A DNA stretch of 63,368 nucleotides from Pseudomonas veronii (GCF_001439695.1 NZ_JYLL01000037.1:1-63368); one strand, 5' to 3'. Positions 36,204 to 45,820 are shown, counted from the stretch's first letter. A program made the numbers and translations. The notes: generated from the sequence alone by a model not told the origin.

Positions 36204-36830
36204 ATGAAACTCGCCCCCGACGACCTCAACCAGATCACCGCCACTACCCTCGACCACTACAACAGCGTGGCCGAGGACTTCCGTGAAGGCACCCGCGATC
36301 ACGATGTGAGCCAGAACATCGACGCGCTGCTGCGGCATATCCAGGGCGCGGCGCCGTTTACCGTGCTGGACTTCGGCTGCGGGCCGGGGCGGGATTTGCA
36401 GACCTTTACGCGCATGGGGCATATCGCCGTGGGCCTCGACGGCTCCGAGCGCTTTGCGCAGATGGCGCGCGAAGACAGCGGCTGCGAGGTGCTGCAGCAG
36501 GACTTCCTGAAGCTGGACCTACCCAACGCACGCTTCGACGGGATCTTTGCCAATGCGGTGCTGTTTCACATTCCCAAGCAGGAACTGCCGCGTGTGCTCA
36601 AGCAACTGCATGGCGCGCTGAAACCGGGCGGGGTGTTGTTCAGTTCCAATCCACGCGGTGACAACCGCGAAGGCTGGAATGGGCCGCGATATGGGTCTTA
36701 TCACGACTTGGAAGCGTGGCAATCGTTGCTGACCGCCGCCGGTTTTGTGGAACTGGAGCACTACTATCGCCCAGCCGGACTACCCCGCGAGCAGCAGCCC
36801 TGGTTGGCCAGCGTCTGGCGCAAAACCTGA
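36204..36830 (+). CDS. SAM-dependent class I methyltransferase
   Basis: 208 residues with the SAM motif I VLDFGCGPGRDL near residues 52-63 and motif II GLDGSERF; motif IV-like FDGIFANAVLFHI follows. The substrate is unknown. The start ATG lacks a strong ribosome site. A fragment of it occurs upstream at 35588-35638 as a relic of duplication. Confidence 0.87.
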   Translation: MKLAPDDLNQITATTLDHYNSVAEDFREGTRDHDVSQNIDALLRHIQGAAPFTVLDFGCGPGRDLQTFTRMGHIAVGLDGSERFAQMAREDSGCEVLQQDFLKLDLPNARFDGIFANAVLFHIPKQELPRVLKQLHGALKPGGVLFSSNPRGDNREGWNGPRYGSYHDLEAWQSLLTAAGFVELEHYYRPAGLPREQQPWLASVWRKT

Positions 36831-36855
36831 ATAACCGCCTGACGATACATTCCAA

Positions 36856-36946
36856 ATGTGGGAGGGGGCTTGCTCGGGATAGCGCTGGGTCAGTCAAAGT
36901 TGCGCCAACTGAAGCACCGCTATCCGGAGCAAGCCGCCTCCCACAT
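36856..36946. repeat. REPIN (class I, worn), methyltransferase-triC gap
   Basis: ATGTGGGAGGGGGCTTGCTC and GAGCAAGCCGCCTCCCACAT arms with more substitutions than other copies. It lies between convergent genes. Confidence 0.9.
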
Positions 36947-36948
36947 TT

Positions 36949-39900
36949 TTAACCGCGCTCTTCCTGATGTTCCGGCTTCGGCTCGCGAATCTTGTACCAG
37001 GCCACATACAGCGCCGGCAGGAACAACAGCGTCAGCAGCGTGGCAATGATGATCCCGCCGATCATCGCGTAGGCCATCGGCCCCCAGAACACTTCCCGCG
37101 CAATCGGGATCATGCCCAGGCTCGCCGCAGCCGCCGTCAGCAGGATCGGCCGGCGCCGGTGTTCGGTGGCTTGCACCACCGCATCCCACGGCGTGTAGCC
37201 GGCCAGTTCATATTCCTCGATTTGCGTCACCAGGATCACCGAGTTGCGGATGATGATGCCGATCAGCGCCAGAATGCCAAGGATCGCCACGAAGCCCATG
37301 GGCGTGCCGGTGGGGACCAGCGCCAGCACCACGCCGATCAACCCCAGCGGCGCGACGCTGGCCACCAGGAACATCTTCTGCACGCTGTGCAGCTGGATCA
37401 TCAGGAAGGTCGCCATCAAAAACAGCATCAACGGCACCACGCTGGCAATCGGGCCCTGGGCCTTGCCGCTTTCTTCCACGGTGCCGCCGGTGGCGACCTT
37501 GTAGCCCACCGGCAGGCCGGCGTTGAACGCATCGATCTCGGGCTTGAGCTGTTTGACCAGATCGGTCGGCTGCATCGCGTCGCGCACCGCCACCTTGAGG
37601 GTGATGGTCGGCTTGCGGTCGCGGCGCCACACCAGCGGCTGTTCCAGCTCATAACGCACGGTGGCGAAGGCCAGCAGCGGAATCGAGACGCCGTTGGGCG
37701 TGACGATCTGCAGGTTCTGCAAGGTTTCCGGCGTGCCGCGCTCGGCATCTTCGGCGCGGCCGACCACGTCGATCAGGTAGATATCGTCATGCACCTGAGT
37801 CACCGACGCGCCGCTGACCACGCTGTTCATCAACTGCGCCACGTCTTCGGAAGACAAGCCCAACTGCCGCGCCTTGTCCTGGGCAATCTCGATGCGCAGG
37901 ACTTTGCCCGGTTCGTTCCAGTCGTAAATGATCTCGCCCAGGTGGCGGTTCTTGTCCAGCAAGGTCGCCAGTTCGATGGCGTGCTTGCGCACCTGGTCAG
38001 TGTCTTTGCCGGAGACGCGGTACTGGATCGGCCGCCCCACCGGCGGGCCCATCTCCAGCGGCTGCACAAAGCTGCCGACGCCGACGAAATCCTCACGCAG
38101 GCGTTTTTGCAGGCGCGCGATCAACTCGCCGCGCGCCTTCAGGCCCTTGCTGACGATCACCAACTGCGCGTAGTAAGGGTTTTCCAGTTGTTGGTCGAGG
38201 GGCAGGTAGAAACGGATCGCGCCCTGGCCGATGTAAGTGCTCCAGCGCTCGATATCCGGGTCGTCCTTGATGATCGCTTCGAGGCGGTCGACGGCTTTGC
38301 GGGTTTCGTTGATCGAGGCGTTTTGCGGCAGGTTGAGGTCGACGAGGATCTCCGGACGGTCCGACGACGGGAAGAACTGGTTCTGCACAAACTGCATGGA
38401 AAACACCGACGCCGCGAACAGCGCCACGGTGATGCCGATGGCCCACCAGCGGTTGCGCATCGCCCACAGCATGCCGCCATTGAAAGCGCGGCCGATGCGC
38501 CCCGGTTCGGCACTGTGGGGTTTCACGTTGGCGCTGAGGATATGCACGCCGATCACCGGCGCAAACAGCACCGCCACCACCCACGACACCAACATCGCCA
38601 CGGCAATCACCGCGAACAGGGTGAAGGTGTACTCGCCCGCCGAACTGGCGTTGAGGCCGATCGGCACAAACCCGGCCACGGTCACCAGGGTGCCGGTGAG
38701 CATCGGGAACGCGGTGGAGGTGTAGGCGTAGGTCGCCGCCTGCGCCTTGGTTTCGCCTTTTTCCAGGCGCGTGATCATCATCTCCACGGTGATCATCGCG
38801 TCGTCCACCAGCAAGCCGAGCGCGATGATCAGCGCCCCCAGGGACACGCGCTGCATGGTGATGCCGGTGTATTCCATGAACACGAACACCAGCGCCAGCA
38901 CCAGCGGGATCGAGCACGCCACCACCAGCCCGGCACGCAGGCCGAGGCTGATAAAGCTCACCACCAGCACGATGATCACCGCTTCGAACAGCGCGCTGGT
39001 GAAGCCGCCGACGGCCTCTTGCACCACTTCCGCCTGGTCGGAGACCTTGTAGACGCCGACCCCCACCGGCAGGTCGGCGGTCAGTTCGTCCATTCGCGTG
39101 TGCAGGGCCTCGCCGAACGACTGGATATTGCCGCCCTTCTGCATCGCGATCGCCAAACCGATCGCCGGCTTGCCGTTGAAACGGAACATTGGCGTCGCCG
39201 GGTCAACGTAGCCGCGGCTGATGTCGGCGACGTCCGCCAGGCGATAGAAGCGGTCGTTGAGGCGCAGGTTGACGTTGGCCAGGTCTTTTTCCGAGGCGAA
39301 CTGCCCGGACGTCCGCACGGAAATGCGCTCCGGCCCGGCTTCGATCACCCCGGCCGGGGTCACTGCGTTCTGCGCCTGCAGGCTCTGCACCACCTGGCGT
39401 TGGTCGATCCCCAGGGCCGCGAGTTTGCGCGTGGAGAAATTCAGGTAAATCACTTCGTCCTGCTGGCCGATCAGCTCGACCTTGCCCAGGCCCGGCACCG
39501 CACGGATCTCGGCGCGCGCCTGCTCCACGTAGTCGCGCAGCTGGCGCATCGACAGGCCGTCGCCGGTAAAGGCGTACACCGAGCCGAACACGTCACCGAA
39601 CTCATCGTTGAACGACGGCCCCTGCAAGCCCTGGGGGAAGCTGCCGCGAATATCGTCGATCTTCTTGCGCACCTGGTACCAGATCTCGGGGATCGCCTTG
39701 GCGCTGGTGGTGTCCTTGAGGTACACGAACACCGTGGACTCACCGGGCCGGGTGTAGCTGTTCACGTAGTCGAGGGCGTCGAGTTCCTCGAGTTTTTTCT
39801 CGATGCGGTCGGTCACCTGTTTGAGCGTTTCTTCCTGGGTCGCGCCCGGCCAGCGGGTCTGGATCACCATGGTTTTGATGGTGAACGAAGGGTCTTCCTC

Positions 39901-40014
39901 GCGGCCCAGGTTCTTGTAGGAAAACACGCCCATCAGCAGCGCGACGAACATCAGGTACCAGACGAAGGACTGATGCTTGAGGGCCCATTCGGATAAGTTG
40001 AAACTCCCTTTCAT
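36949..40014 (-). CDS. triC: RND efflux pump inner-membrane transporter, TriC-like
   Basis: 1021-residue hydrophobe/amphiphile RND transporter; it exports toxic compounds by proton antiport with two adaptors encoded upstream. The opening FNLSEWALKHQSFVWYLM, two large periplasmic loops and the TM4 acidic pair GLLVDDAMITVE needed for proton relay are present. The two-adaptor organisation is that of P. aeruginosa TriABC (triclosan efflux with OpmH). The outer-membrane channel is not encoded here. It overlaps the upstream gene by four bases. Confidence 0.87.
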   Translation of the reverse strand: MKGSFNLSEWALKHQSFVWYLMFVALLMGVFSYKNLGREEDPSFTIKTMVIQTRWPGATQEETLKQVTDRIEKKLEELDALDYVNSYTRPGESTVFVYLKDTTSAKAIPEIWYQVRKKIDDIRGSFPQGLQGPSFNDEFGDVFGSVYAFTGDGLSMRQLRDYVEQARAEIRAVPGLGKVELIGQQDEVIYLNFSTRKLAALGIDQRQVVQSLQAQNAVTPAGVIEAGPERISVRTSGQFASEKDLANVNLRLNDRFYRLADVADISRGYVDPATPMFRFNGKPAIGLAIAMQKGGNIQSFGEALHTRMDELTADLPVGVGVYKVSDQAEVVQEAVGGFTSALFEAVIIVLVVSFISLGLRAGLVVACSIPLVLALVFVFMEYTGITMQRVSLGALIIALGLLVDDAMITVEMMITRLEKGETKAQAATYAYTSTAFPMLTGTLVTVAGFVPIGLNASSAGEYTFTLFAVIAVAMLVSWVVAVLFAPVIGVHILSANVKPHSAEPGRIGRAFNGGMLWAMRNRWWAIGITVALFAASVFSMQFVQNQFFPSSDRPEILVDLNLPQNASINETRKAVDRLEAIIKDDPDIERWSTYIGQGAIRFYLPLDQQLENPYYAQLVIVSKGLKARGELIARLQKRLREDFVGVGSFVQPLEMGPPVGRPIQYRVSGKDTDQVRKHAIELATLLDKNRHLGEIIYDWNEPGKVLRIEIAQDKARQLGLSSEDVAQLMNSVVSGASVTQVHDDIYLIDVVGRAEDAERGTPETLQNLQIVTPNGVSIPLLAFATVRYELEQPLVWRRDRKPTITLKVAVRDAMQPTDLVKQLKPEIDAFNAGLPVGYKVATGGTVEESGKAQGPIASVVPLMLFLMATFLMIQLHSVQKMFLVASVAPLGLIGVVLALVPTGTPMGFVAILGILALIGIIIRNSVILVTQIEEYELAGYTPWDAVVQATEHRRRPILLTAAAASLGMIPIAREVFWGPMAYAMIGGIIIATLLTLLFLPALYVAWYKIREPKPEHQEERG

Positions 40015-41081
40015 CGCGGGCTGTCCTCGTCGATCTTGACTGTTTGCCCCGGTTGCAGGCTGTTCACACCGGCGACGATGATGCGCTCACCGGGCTTGAC
40101 CCCACCGTTGAGCAAAACGCTGTCGGCGTCACGACTGAGCACCGTGACTTCACGCGGCTGCACGGTCCGGCTTTGGGTGTCCAGCAACCAGATCCGCGTT
40201 TTGCCGCCGATTTGCTGCAAGGCGCTCAACGGCAGTTCGATGCGCGGTGGGATGGCCGAGCTCAAGGTCACGCTGATCGCCGTACCCAGCAGAAAAGCCG
40301 CCGGCGTGTCGGCCAGGGTCAGGCGCGCGCGACGGGTGCGCGTGGCGCTCTGGGCCTGGGGTTCGATTTCGCGCACGGTGGCGGTGGTGTTCACGCTGGG
40401 GTCGAGTTGCCCGGCGACGAGGAACACCACATCGGGCGGCAGACGCTCGGCGAGGCCGGCGGGCAGGTCGATCACCGCCTCCTTGATGTCCGGGCGCGCC
40501 AGGGTCACCACTTGCTGGCCCGCGCTGACCACCTGGCCGGCCTCGGCGTTCCAGGCGGTAACGATGCCGCCATGGTCGGTACGCAATCGGGCGTAGTTGA
40601 GCTGGTCCTTGGCCTGGTTGACCGAGGCCTGCGCCTGGTCGAGGCTGGCCTGGGTGGTTTTCAGGTCGGTCTGGGCCACGTCCAACTGGGCCTGGGCGCC
40701 GACGCCACGGTTGAACAACGCCTGCTGGCGACGGGCGCTGGCCTGGGCGTTGATGAACTGCGCCTGCACGCGGGCGAGGTCACCTTGGACCGCGCGCAGT
40801 TGGTTCTGCTGGTCGGTGGGGTCGAGTACGGCAAGTACCGCGCCCTTCTCCACCTCGGCGCCGACATCCACAGTGCGGTGGGCGATGCGCCCGGGCACGC
40901 GGAACCCCAGGTTGCTTTCGTAGCGCGCCTGGATGGTGCCGGCGAAACGGCCGAGGGTTTCCTGGTCTTCGGCTTTCACTTCCATGGACAACACCGGGCG
41001 CACGGGCTCGGGTGGCGGGTCGTTCTTGGAGCAGGCCAGCAGCAACAGGCTGGCGGCGAGCAGGCCGGTCAGGCGCATCAT
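40011..41081 (-). CDS. triB: RND periplasmic adaptor lipoprotein, TriB-like
   Basis: 356-residue membrane-fusion protein with a lipobox (SLLLLAC, Cys17), a lipoyl half-motif pair around a long coiled-coil hairpin (about 100-170) and a beta-barrel domain. It bridges the RND pump to an outer-membrane channel. It overlaps its neighbours by four bases on both sides, so it is a translationally coupled operon. Confidence 0.87.
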   Translation of the reverse strand: MMRLTGLLAASLLLLACSKNDPPPEPVRPVLSMEVKAEDQETLGRFAGTIQARYESNLGFRVPGRIAHRTVDVGAEVEKGAVLAVLDPTDQQNQLRAVQGDLARVQAQFINAQASARRQQALFNRGVGAQAQLDVAQTDLKTTQASLDQAQASVNQAKDQLNYARLRTDHGGIVTAWNAEAGQVVSAGQQVVTLARPDIKEAVIDLPAGLAERLPPDVVFLVAGQLDPSVNTTATVREIEPQAQSATRTRRARLTLADTPAAFLLGTAISVTLSSAIPPRIELPLSALQQIGGKTRIWLLDTQSRTVQPREVTVLSRDADSVLLNGGVKPGERIIVAGVNSLQPGQTVKIDEDSPR

Positions 41082-42181
41082 GGTTGCACTCCTTGGGCCT
41101 GGGCCGAGTCGGGCGGCTGGGCGACTTCGACGCGCATGCCGGGGTGCAGCAATTGCCCGCCGGCCACCACGACTTTTTCACCGCCCTGCAGACCGTCGCT
41201 GATGATCACCTTGCCGGTGAGGTAACGCGCCACACTGACCTTGCGCAGCTGCGCCAGGCCGTCGCCATCCACCAGCCACACGGCGGGGTCGCTGAGGTCT
41301 TTGGTCAGCGCCGACCATGGCAGCTCGATGCTGGGCTTGGCCGGGCCGTTGGCGGTAGCGCTGACCACCGAGCCCAGATGCATGCCCGCGGGCAGGGCCT
41401 CCAGAGCGATTTTGACTTGCACCGTGCCGGTATTGGCAGCGACGGCCGGGGTAACTTCGCGGACGTGGCCCTGGACCTTGATACTGGGGTTATCCAACAG
41501 GCTCACCGTGATCGGCGCATCGGCCGGCGGTTCCACCAGCAACGACTCGTACACGTCGAATACCGCGTCGCGCTCGCCCTCGCGGGCCAGGCTGAAGATC
41601 GGCACGGTGGCCTGCACCACCTGGCCCACTTCAGCCTGGCGCGCAGTAATCACCCCGGGGGCCTCGGCGAACAGCGCGGTGTAGCCCAGTTGCTCGCGGG
41701 CATTGGCCAGTTGCGCCTGGGCGGCGGCCAGGGCGCTTTGGCTGCTGCGCAACGCGGCCTGGGCAGTGTCGTATTCGCTGCGGCTGGTGTAGCCCTTGGG
41801 CAGGAGTTTTTCCTGGCGCACGAACGCGGCGGCGGTCTGCTTGACCCGCGCCTGCTCGGCCACGACCTGGGCCTGGGCGGAGTCGACACTGCTCTGCAAG
41901 TCCTTGGGGTCGAGCTTGGCCAGCACTTGCTTGGCGCTGACATGGTCGCCCACATCGACCATGCGCTGAATGATCTTGCCCCCCACGCGAAAAGACAGAT
42001 CGGTTTGCACCCGCGCCTGGATATCGCCGGTCAGCGTGACGGCCACTGCGTAGTCAGTCGGCTGCACGGTCTGCACGAACACCCGCGCATGCTGCTTGGG
42101 CTCGGCTTTTTCCTGGCCGCAGCCGCTCAGCAGCGCCAACAGGCCAAGTGCGAAGATAACTGTCGAAGGGTGACCGCCCAT
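41078..42181 (-). CDS. triA: RND periplasmic adaptor lipoprotein, TriA-like
   Basis: 367-residue adaptor from the ATG at 42181 (AGGAG five bases before); a longer in-frame start at 42205 has no such site. The lipobox is LLALLSGC (Cys21). A coiled-coil hairpin and barrel as in its partner are visible, but the sequences differ clearly, so the two adaptors likely form a hetero-oligomer. First gene of the efflux operon. No regulator gene is adjacent. Confidence 0.86.
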   Translation of the reverse strand: MGGHPSTVIFALGLLALLSGCGQEKAEPKQHARVFVQTVQPTDYAVAVTLTGDIQARVQTDLSFRVGGKIIQRMVDVGDHVSAKQVLAKLDPKDLQSSVDSAQAQVVAEQARVKQTAAAFVRQEKLLPKGYTSRSEYDTAQAALRSSQSALAAAQAQLANAREQLGYTALFAEAPGVITARQAEVGQVVQATVPIFSLAREGERDAVFDVYESLLVEPPADAPITVSLLDNPSIKVQGHVREVTPAVAANTGTVQVKIALEALPAGMHLGSVVSATANGPAKPSIELPWSALTKDLSDPAVWLVDGDGLAQLRKVSVARYLTGKVIISDGLQGGEKVVVAGGQLLHPGMRVEVAQPPDSAQAQGVQP

Positions 42182-42459
42182 GCAGGCTCCTTTACGTGAT
42201 GCCAACTTGCCGGTGTGTAGGCGACTGCGACCTTATAGCAGGGTTCCATGTGCATGGATGGCGCCCAACGCCAATGGTTCCGAAGCTAAACGAACGCCCT
42301 CGCTCAAGACGCCGGGTCGCCCAGCCTTTATTGGCATAAACCGTCGATTTTTGATACCGAAATATCACATTGATATCGCCCAACACGATAGCCGCCAGAT
42401 TCGCGGGGTTGGCGAGTGACGGCTATGGTTGTGGGGTCTGTGATTCGAGGGAATGAACA

Positions 42460-42546
42460 ATGAACGAAGCGAAACCGATTGATCCGCAGGAGCTGGTGAA
42501 ATGGTTGGTGGCATTGCGCAGGGCGATCAACGCCCGAGTGCGGTGA
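42460..42546 (+). CDS. Possible 28-residue ORF
   Basis: ATG with GAGGGA upstream, product MNEAKPIDPQELVKWLVALR... then TGA; mixed charged and amphipathic helix. It lies alone in the 578-bp gap between the efflux operon and the REPIN. No family is recognised. The gap left of it (42182-42459) shows no gene and probably holds the triA promoter. Confidence 0.4.
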   Translation: MNEAKPIDPQELVKWLVALRRAINARVR

Positions 42547-42579
42547 AACGCTGAAAATCCACGGTGAGATAAAAATCAA

Positions 42580-42669
42580 ATGTGGGAGGGGGCTTGCCCC
42601 CGATAGCGGTATGACAGTCACCGATGCATTGACTGAACCACTGCTATCGGGGGCAAGCCCCCTCCCACA
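42580..42669. repeat. REPIN (class I), before metQ2
   Basis: Inverted TGTGGGAGGGGGCTTGCCCCCGATAGC arms with a 30-nt centre. Confidence 0.92.
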
Positions 42670-42701
42670 ATTTTGAGCGCATTCCAAATTCCACCCATAA
42701 A

Positions 42702-42733
42702 AAACGCCGACGCTGTGCAAGCCGTCGGCGTTT
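42702..42733 (-). terminator. Rho-independent terminator of the orphan metQ
   Basis: AAACGCCGACG and CGTCGGCGTTT form an 11-bp stem with a 10-nt loop; a run of T follows on the minus strand. Confidence 0.88.
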
Positions 42734-42759
42734 AAACCTTGAAAGGTTTTACCGCTCGA

Positions 42760-43542
42760 TCAGAACGCCGGCACGACCGCGCCGTTGTATTTCTTCTCGA
42801 TGAATGCTTTGACTTCCGGGCTGGTCAGGGCCTTGGCCAGTTTCTGGATAGCAGCGCTGTCCTTGTTGTCCGGGCGCGCCACCAGGAAGTTCACATACGG
42901 CGATTTGGCGTCTTCGATGATCAACGCGTCCCTGGCCGGGTTGAGGCCAGCTTCCAGAGCGTAGTTGGTGTTGATCAGGTCCAGGTCAACCTGGTCCAGC
43001 ACGCGTGGCAGCAGGGCTGATTCCAGCTCTTTGAACTTCAGGTTTTTCGGGTTGCTGGCAATGTCTTTTGGCGTCGCCAGCGCATTGGTCGGGTCTTTCA
43101 GGGTGATCACACCGGCCTTCTGCAGCAGCAACAGGGCACGGCCGCTGTTGGAGCCTTCGTTCGGAATGGCCACGGTGGCGCCATCTTTGAGCTCAGAAAT
43201 GTTTTTGATTTTCTTCGAGTAACCGCCGAAGGGTTCAACGTGTACGCCCACCACGGTGACCAGGTTGGTGCCTTTACCTTTGTTGAAGTTTTCCAGGTAC
43301 GGCAGGGTCTGGAAGTAGTTGGCGTCCAGACGCTTCTCGGCCACCTGCACGTTGGGCTGTACGTAGTCGGTGAAGACTTTGATTTCCAGATCCACGCCTT
43401 CTTTGGCGAGGGTCGGCTTGACCAGCTCGAGGATCTCGGCGTGCGGGACCGGGGTAGCGGCCACTATCAGCTTTTCGTTGGCCTGGGCGAAGCCCGCAGT
43501 CAGGGCAGCCGCCAGTGCGGTAAACAACAGAACCTTTTTCAT
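42760..43542 (-). CDS. metQ: MetQ/NlpA-family substrate-binding protein (orphan)
   Basis: 260 residues from the ATG at 43542 (AAGGA five bases before); the longer reading starts inside an upstream region. Signal peptide (LLFTALAAALTAGFAQA) with no lipobox. Family motifs VFTDYVQPN and DANYFQTLPYLENF are clear. No metN or metI is next to it, so it may use the metNI at 33-35 kb or another pair. It follows an SfnR-like gene in the same direction by 125 bp. Confidence 0.9.
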   Translation of the reverse strand: MKKVLLFTALAAALTAGFAQANEKLIVAATPVPHAEILELVKPTLAKEGVDLEIKVFTDYVQPNVQVAEKRLDANYFQTLPYLENFNKGKGTNLVTVVGVHVEPFGGYSKKIKNISELKDGATVAIPNEGSNSGRALLLLQKAGVITLKDPTNALATPKDIASNPKNLKFKELESALLPRVLDQVDLDLINTNYALEAGLNPARDALIIEDAKSPYVNFLVARPDNKDSAAIQKLAKALTSPEVKAFIEKKYNGAVVPAF

Positions 43543-43667
43543 GAGTGTCCTTATCGACATTCCGGGGCGTCTCTGACGACCGTATTGGGGTGGAGTGCCA
43601 TCGAAGTGCTATCGCGGCGTGAGAGTGACAATACCTAGATTTTTTATTCCCGAACAATACCTTTTAT

Positions 43668-44594
43668 TCAGGTTGATATTCCATTTTGCTCATGTAGGAA
43701 TTTGCGCAAGGTTTCCCGCTCGGCCGCACTGGCGCTTTCGAATATCCGCTGCACCTGCTCCAGCGGCGAACCGGCGGTCGGCAGGTTCAAATGCTCCGGC
43801 AAGATTTCGTCGCCGCTGCTGACCAGCAAGGCAAAGTGGATGACGTTCTCCAGCTCGCGGGTATTGCCCGGCCAGCTGTGGTGTTCCAGCACGCGCTGGG
43901 CCGCGTCGCTGATCAGCGGCACCGGCAGGTCCAGGCGCTGGCTGTAGATGCCAAGAAAGTATTCGGCCAGGGACAGGATGTCGCCGACCCGCTCGCGCAA
44001 GGCCGGCAGGTCCAGTTGGCCTTCGCTGAGGTAATGGAACAGGCGCTCATTGAACTTGCCTGCGGCCACGGCCTGGGCCAGGTCGATGCTGGTCGCCGCC
44101 ACCAGGCGCACGTCCACCGGGCTTGGTTGCTGCGCGCCGACGCGGGTGACTTCGTGGTTTTCCAGGGCGGCGAGCAATTTGACCTGGATCGGCAACGGCA
44201 AGTCGCCGATCTCATCCAGGTACAAGGTGCCGCCGTTGGCCGAGCCGAACCAGCCGGCCCGGCTGCTCGCCGCGCCACTGTGGGCGCCGGCCGCGTAGCC
44301 GAACAGCTCGGCATCGGCGTAGGTCGGGCTGATCGCGCCGCAATTGACCGAGACAAACAGCCCGGCGCGGTCGCTGCCCCGATGGATATGCCGCGCCAGC
44401 AACTCTTTGCCGCTGCCGGTCTCGCCACGGATCAACACCGGCAAGGCGCGGGGCGCGAGGTGTTCCAGCGCTTCGCGCAGTTGCCGCGAACGCGGGTCGA
44501 CGAACACCAGTGCCTTGGCGCGGATGCTCAGCGGGCTTTTTTCGGCGTCGGGGAAGGTCAGCAGCGGCTGACCGAAGGTTTCATGCAGACTCAT
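43668..44594 (-). CDS. SfnR-like sigma-54 activator, AAA+ only, no C-terminal DNA-binding domain
   Basis: 308 residues made only of an AAA+ sigma-54 interaction domain. Walker A GETGSGKE is at 57-64 and Walker B GTLYLDEIGDL at 122-132. The sigma-54 contact loop reads GAHSGA (103-108) instead of GAFTGA. It ends at HEQNGIST, before the Fis-type helix-turn-helix that SfnR-like proteins normally carry; the 125 bp after it are AT-rich and encode no such domain. SfnR controls dimethylsulfone use. This one probably still hydrolyses ATP, but target recognition is doubtful. Confidence 0.78.
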   Translation of the reverse strand: MSLHETFGQPLLTFPDAEKSPLSIRAKALVFVDPRSRQLREALEHLAPRALPVLIRGETGSGKELLARHIHRGSDRAGLFVSVNCGAISPTYADAELFGYAAGAHSGAASSRAGWFGSANGGTLYLDEIGDLPLPIQVKLLAALENHEVTRVGAQQPSPVDVRLVAATSIDLAQAVAAGKFNERLFHYLSEGQLDLPALRERVGDILSLAEYFLGIYSQRLDLPVPLISDAAQRVLEHHSWPGNTRELENVIHFALLVSSGDEILPEHLNLPTAGSPLEQVQRIFESASAAERETLRKFLHEQNGIST

Positions 44595-44643
44595 GGCAGG
44601 CTCCCGCCCCCAATCCGCTCAGGGACGGGGCGTTGAAAAAGGT

Positions 44644-45225
44644 TCAGGCCGTGCGCCGGGCGTGATGCTCCAGGCGGCTTTGCAGGCGATAGAGATACGC
44701 GAAACCCTGCTCCCAGCGCTGGTGGCCGGACTTCACATTGATATGCCCGGCGCCGGACAAAATGCCGGCTTCAGCGCCCCAGTCGCGCGCCAGCTCCATG
44801 GCCCTGGGGGCGCTGACGGCACTGTCGTTGTCGGAGCTGACCACCTGGCTGGGAAACGGCAGCAGGTCGCGTGGAATCGGCGCGAAGTTACGCAGCGCGG
44901 GGGCACAGGCCGGGCGTTCGACATCCGCCGGCGCCACCAGCAACGCCCCACGCACCTGCCGCAAAAATTGCAGCGGGGCAGTGGCAGCCCAGTGGGCCAC
45001 GGTGATGCAGCCCAGGCTATGGGCGATCAGAATCACTGGCGTGCTGTCGGCGGCGATCGCCTCGGCCAGCGCGGCCACCCAGTCTTCGCGACGCGGCGTC
45101 AGCCAATCGGCCTGCTCCACCCGGGCGCTGTTGGGCAGGCTGTTCTGCCAATGCGTTTGCCAATGATCTTCTGGCGATCCTTGCCAGCCCGGCACGATCA
45201 GGTAACGAATCGATTCGCTGTGCAT
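44644..45225 (-). CDS. RBBP9/YdeN-type serine hydrolase
   Basis: 193-residue alpha/beta hydrolase. Nucleophile S70 lies in LIAHSLGC, the acidic residue in SSDNDSAVS, and the His in SGAGHINV. The family has few known substrates. It is 50 bp upstream of the SfnR-like gene and in the same direction, so both may be co-transcribed. Confidence 0.87.
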   Translation of the reverse strand: MHSESIRYLIVPGWQGSPEDHWQTHWQNSLPNSARVEQADWLTPRREDWVAALAEAIAADSTPVILIAHSLGCITVAHWAATAPLQFLRQVRGALLVAPADVERPACAPALRNFAPIPRDLLPFPSQVVSSDNDSAVSAPRAMELARDWGAEAGILSGAGHINVKSGHQRWEQGFAYLYRLQSRLEHHARRTA

Positions 45226-45330
45226 GGGTGTGCCCTCCTGCAGCGTTTAACGTTGCTGGACAGTATAGGGACGGGGTTTATATTCGTTAAGGAATAAGAA
45301 GCTATTTATTAATAACCAAAAGATCAAGCC

Positions 45331-45405
45331 ATGGGAGGGGCGGTGTATCAGCTAGCGCATTCATCAATTGATCCACCGTCATCGGGGGCAAGCTCCCTCC
45401 CACAT
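45331..45405. repeat. Shortened class I REPIN
   Basis: Left arm ATGGGAGGGGCGG is trimmed; the right arm ATCGGGGGCAAGCTCCCTCCCACAT is complete. It lies in the 229-bp gap between the hydrolase promoter and the receiver gene. Confidence 0.8.
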
Positions 45406-45454
45406 TTAACAGCCGGGCTTGCCCGCGATCGCGAGAGCCCAGGCCACACATCTA

Positions 45455-45820
45455 TCAGCGCCCGCGATCGCGACGCAGTAGTTTTTTCACGCGCATGACC
45501 AGCGCCTTGTCTTCAAACGGCTTGAGTAAATAATCATCCTCATGCAATTCCAAGTCGCGCAGACGGTCTTCGATCCCACCCGGGCTGGTCAGAAACAACA
45601 CCGGCGTCTCGCCCTTGTGCCGAATCGCCTGCTGCAGTGTCCAGGCATTCAGCCCCGGCAGCATCACGTCCAGAATCACCAGGTCGTACTCGTTGCCCTC
45701 GACAAGCCGTTGGGCGGCCATGCCGTTGGCCGCAACTTCCACGGAATAACCGGCCTCGTTCAAACCCTGGGCCATCCGCTGTGCTTCTTCGGATTCATGT
45801 TCCACTAACAGCACGCGCAT
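45455..45820 (-). CDS. Stand-alone receiver-domain protein with altered acidic pocket
   Basis: 121 residues, a lone OmpR-like receiver without an output domain. Phosphoacceptor D51 in VILDVMLPG and the Lys of LLKPF are conserved. The acidic pocket reads VEHE, so His8 replaces the Mg-binding Asp. It ends just after an RRDRGR tail. It follows the Crp-like gene by 38 bp in the same direction, so it is likely its partner in an operon. Start ATG has GAGGTG upstream. Confidence 0.82.
   Translation of the reverse strand: MRVLLVEHESEEAQRMAQGLNEAGYSVEVAANGMAAQRLVEGNEYDLVILDVMLPGLNAWTLQQAIRHKGETPVLFLTSPGGIEDRLRDLELHEDDYLLKPFEDKALVMRVKKLLRRDRGR

Noticed and set aside
36967..39996. 1009-codon plus ORF opposite triC
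   Set aside because: Entirely antisense to an intact RND pump; His/Arg/Gln-rich shadow.
43543..43667. Sigma-54 promoter (GG-N10-GC) before the orphan metQ
   Set aside because: A TGGCAC word is present but without GC at the right distance.
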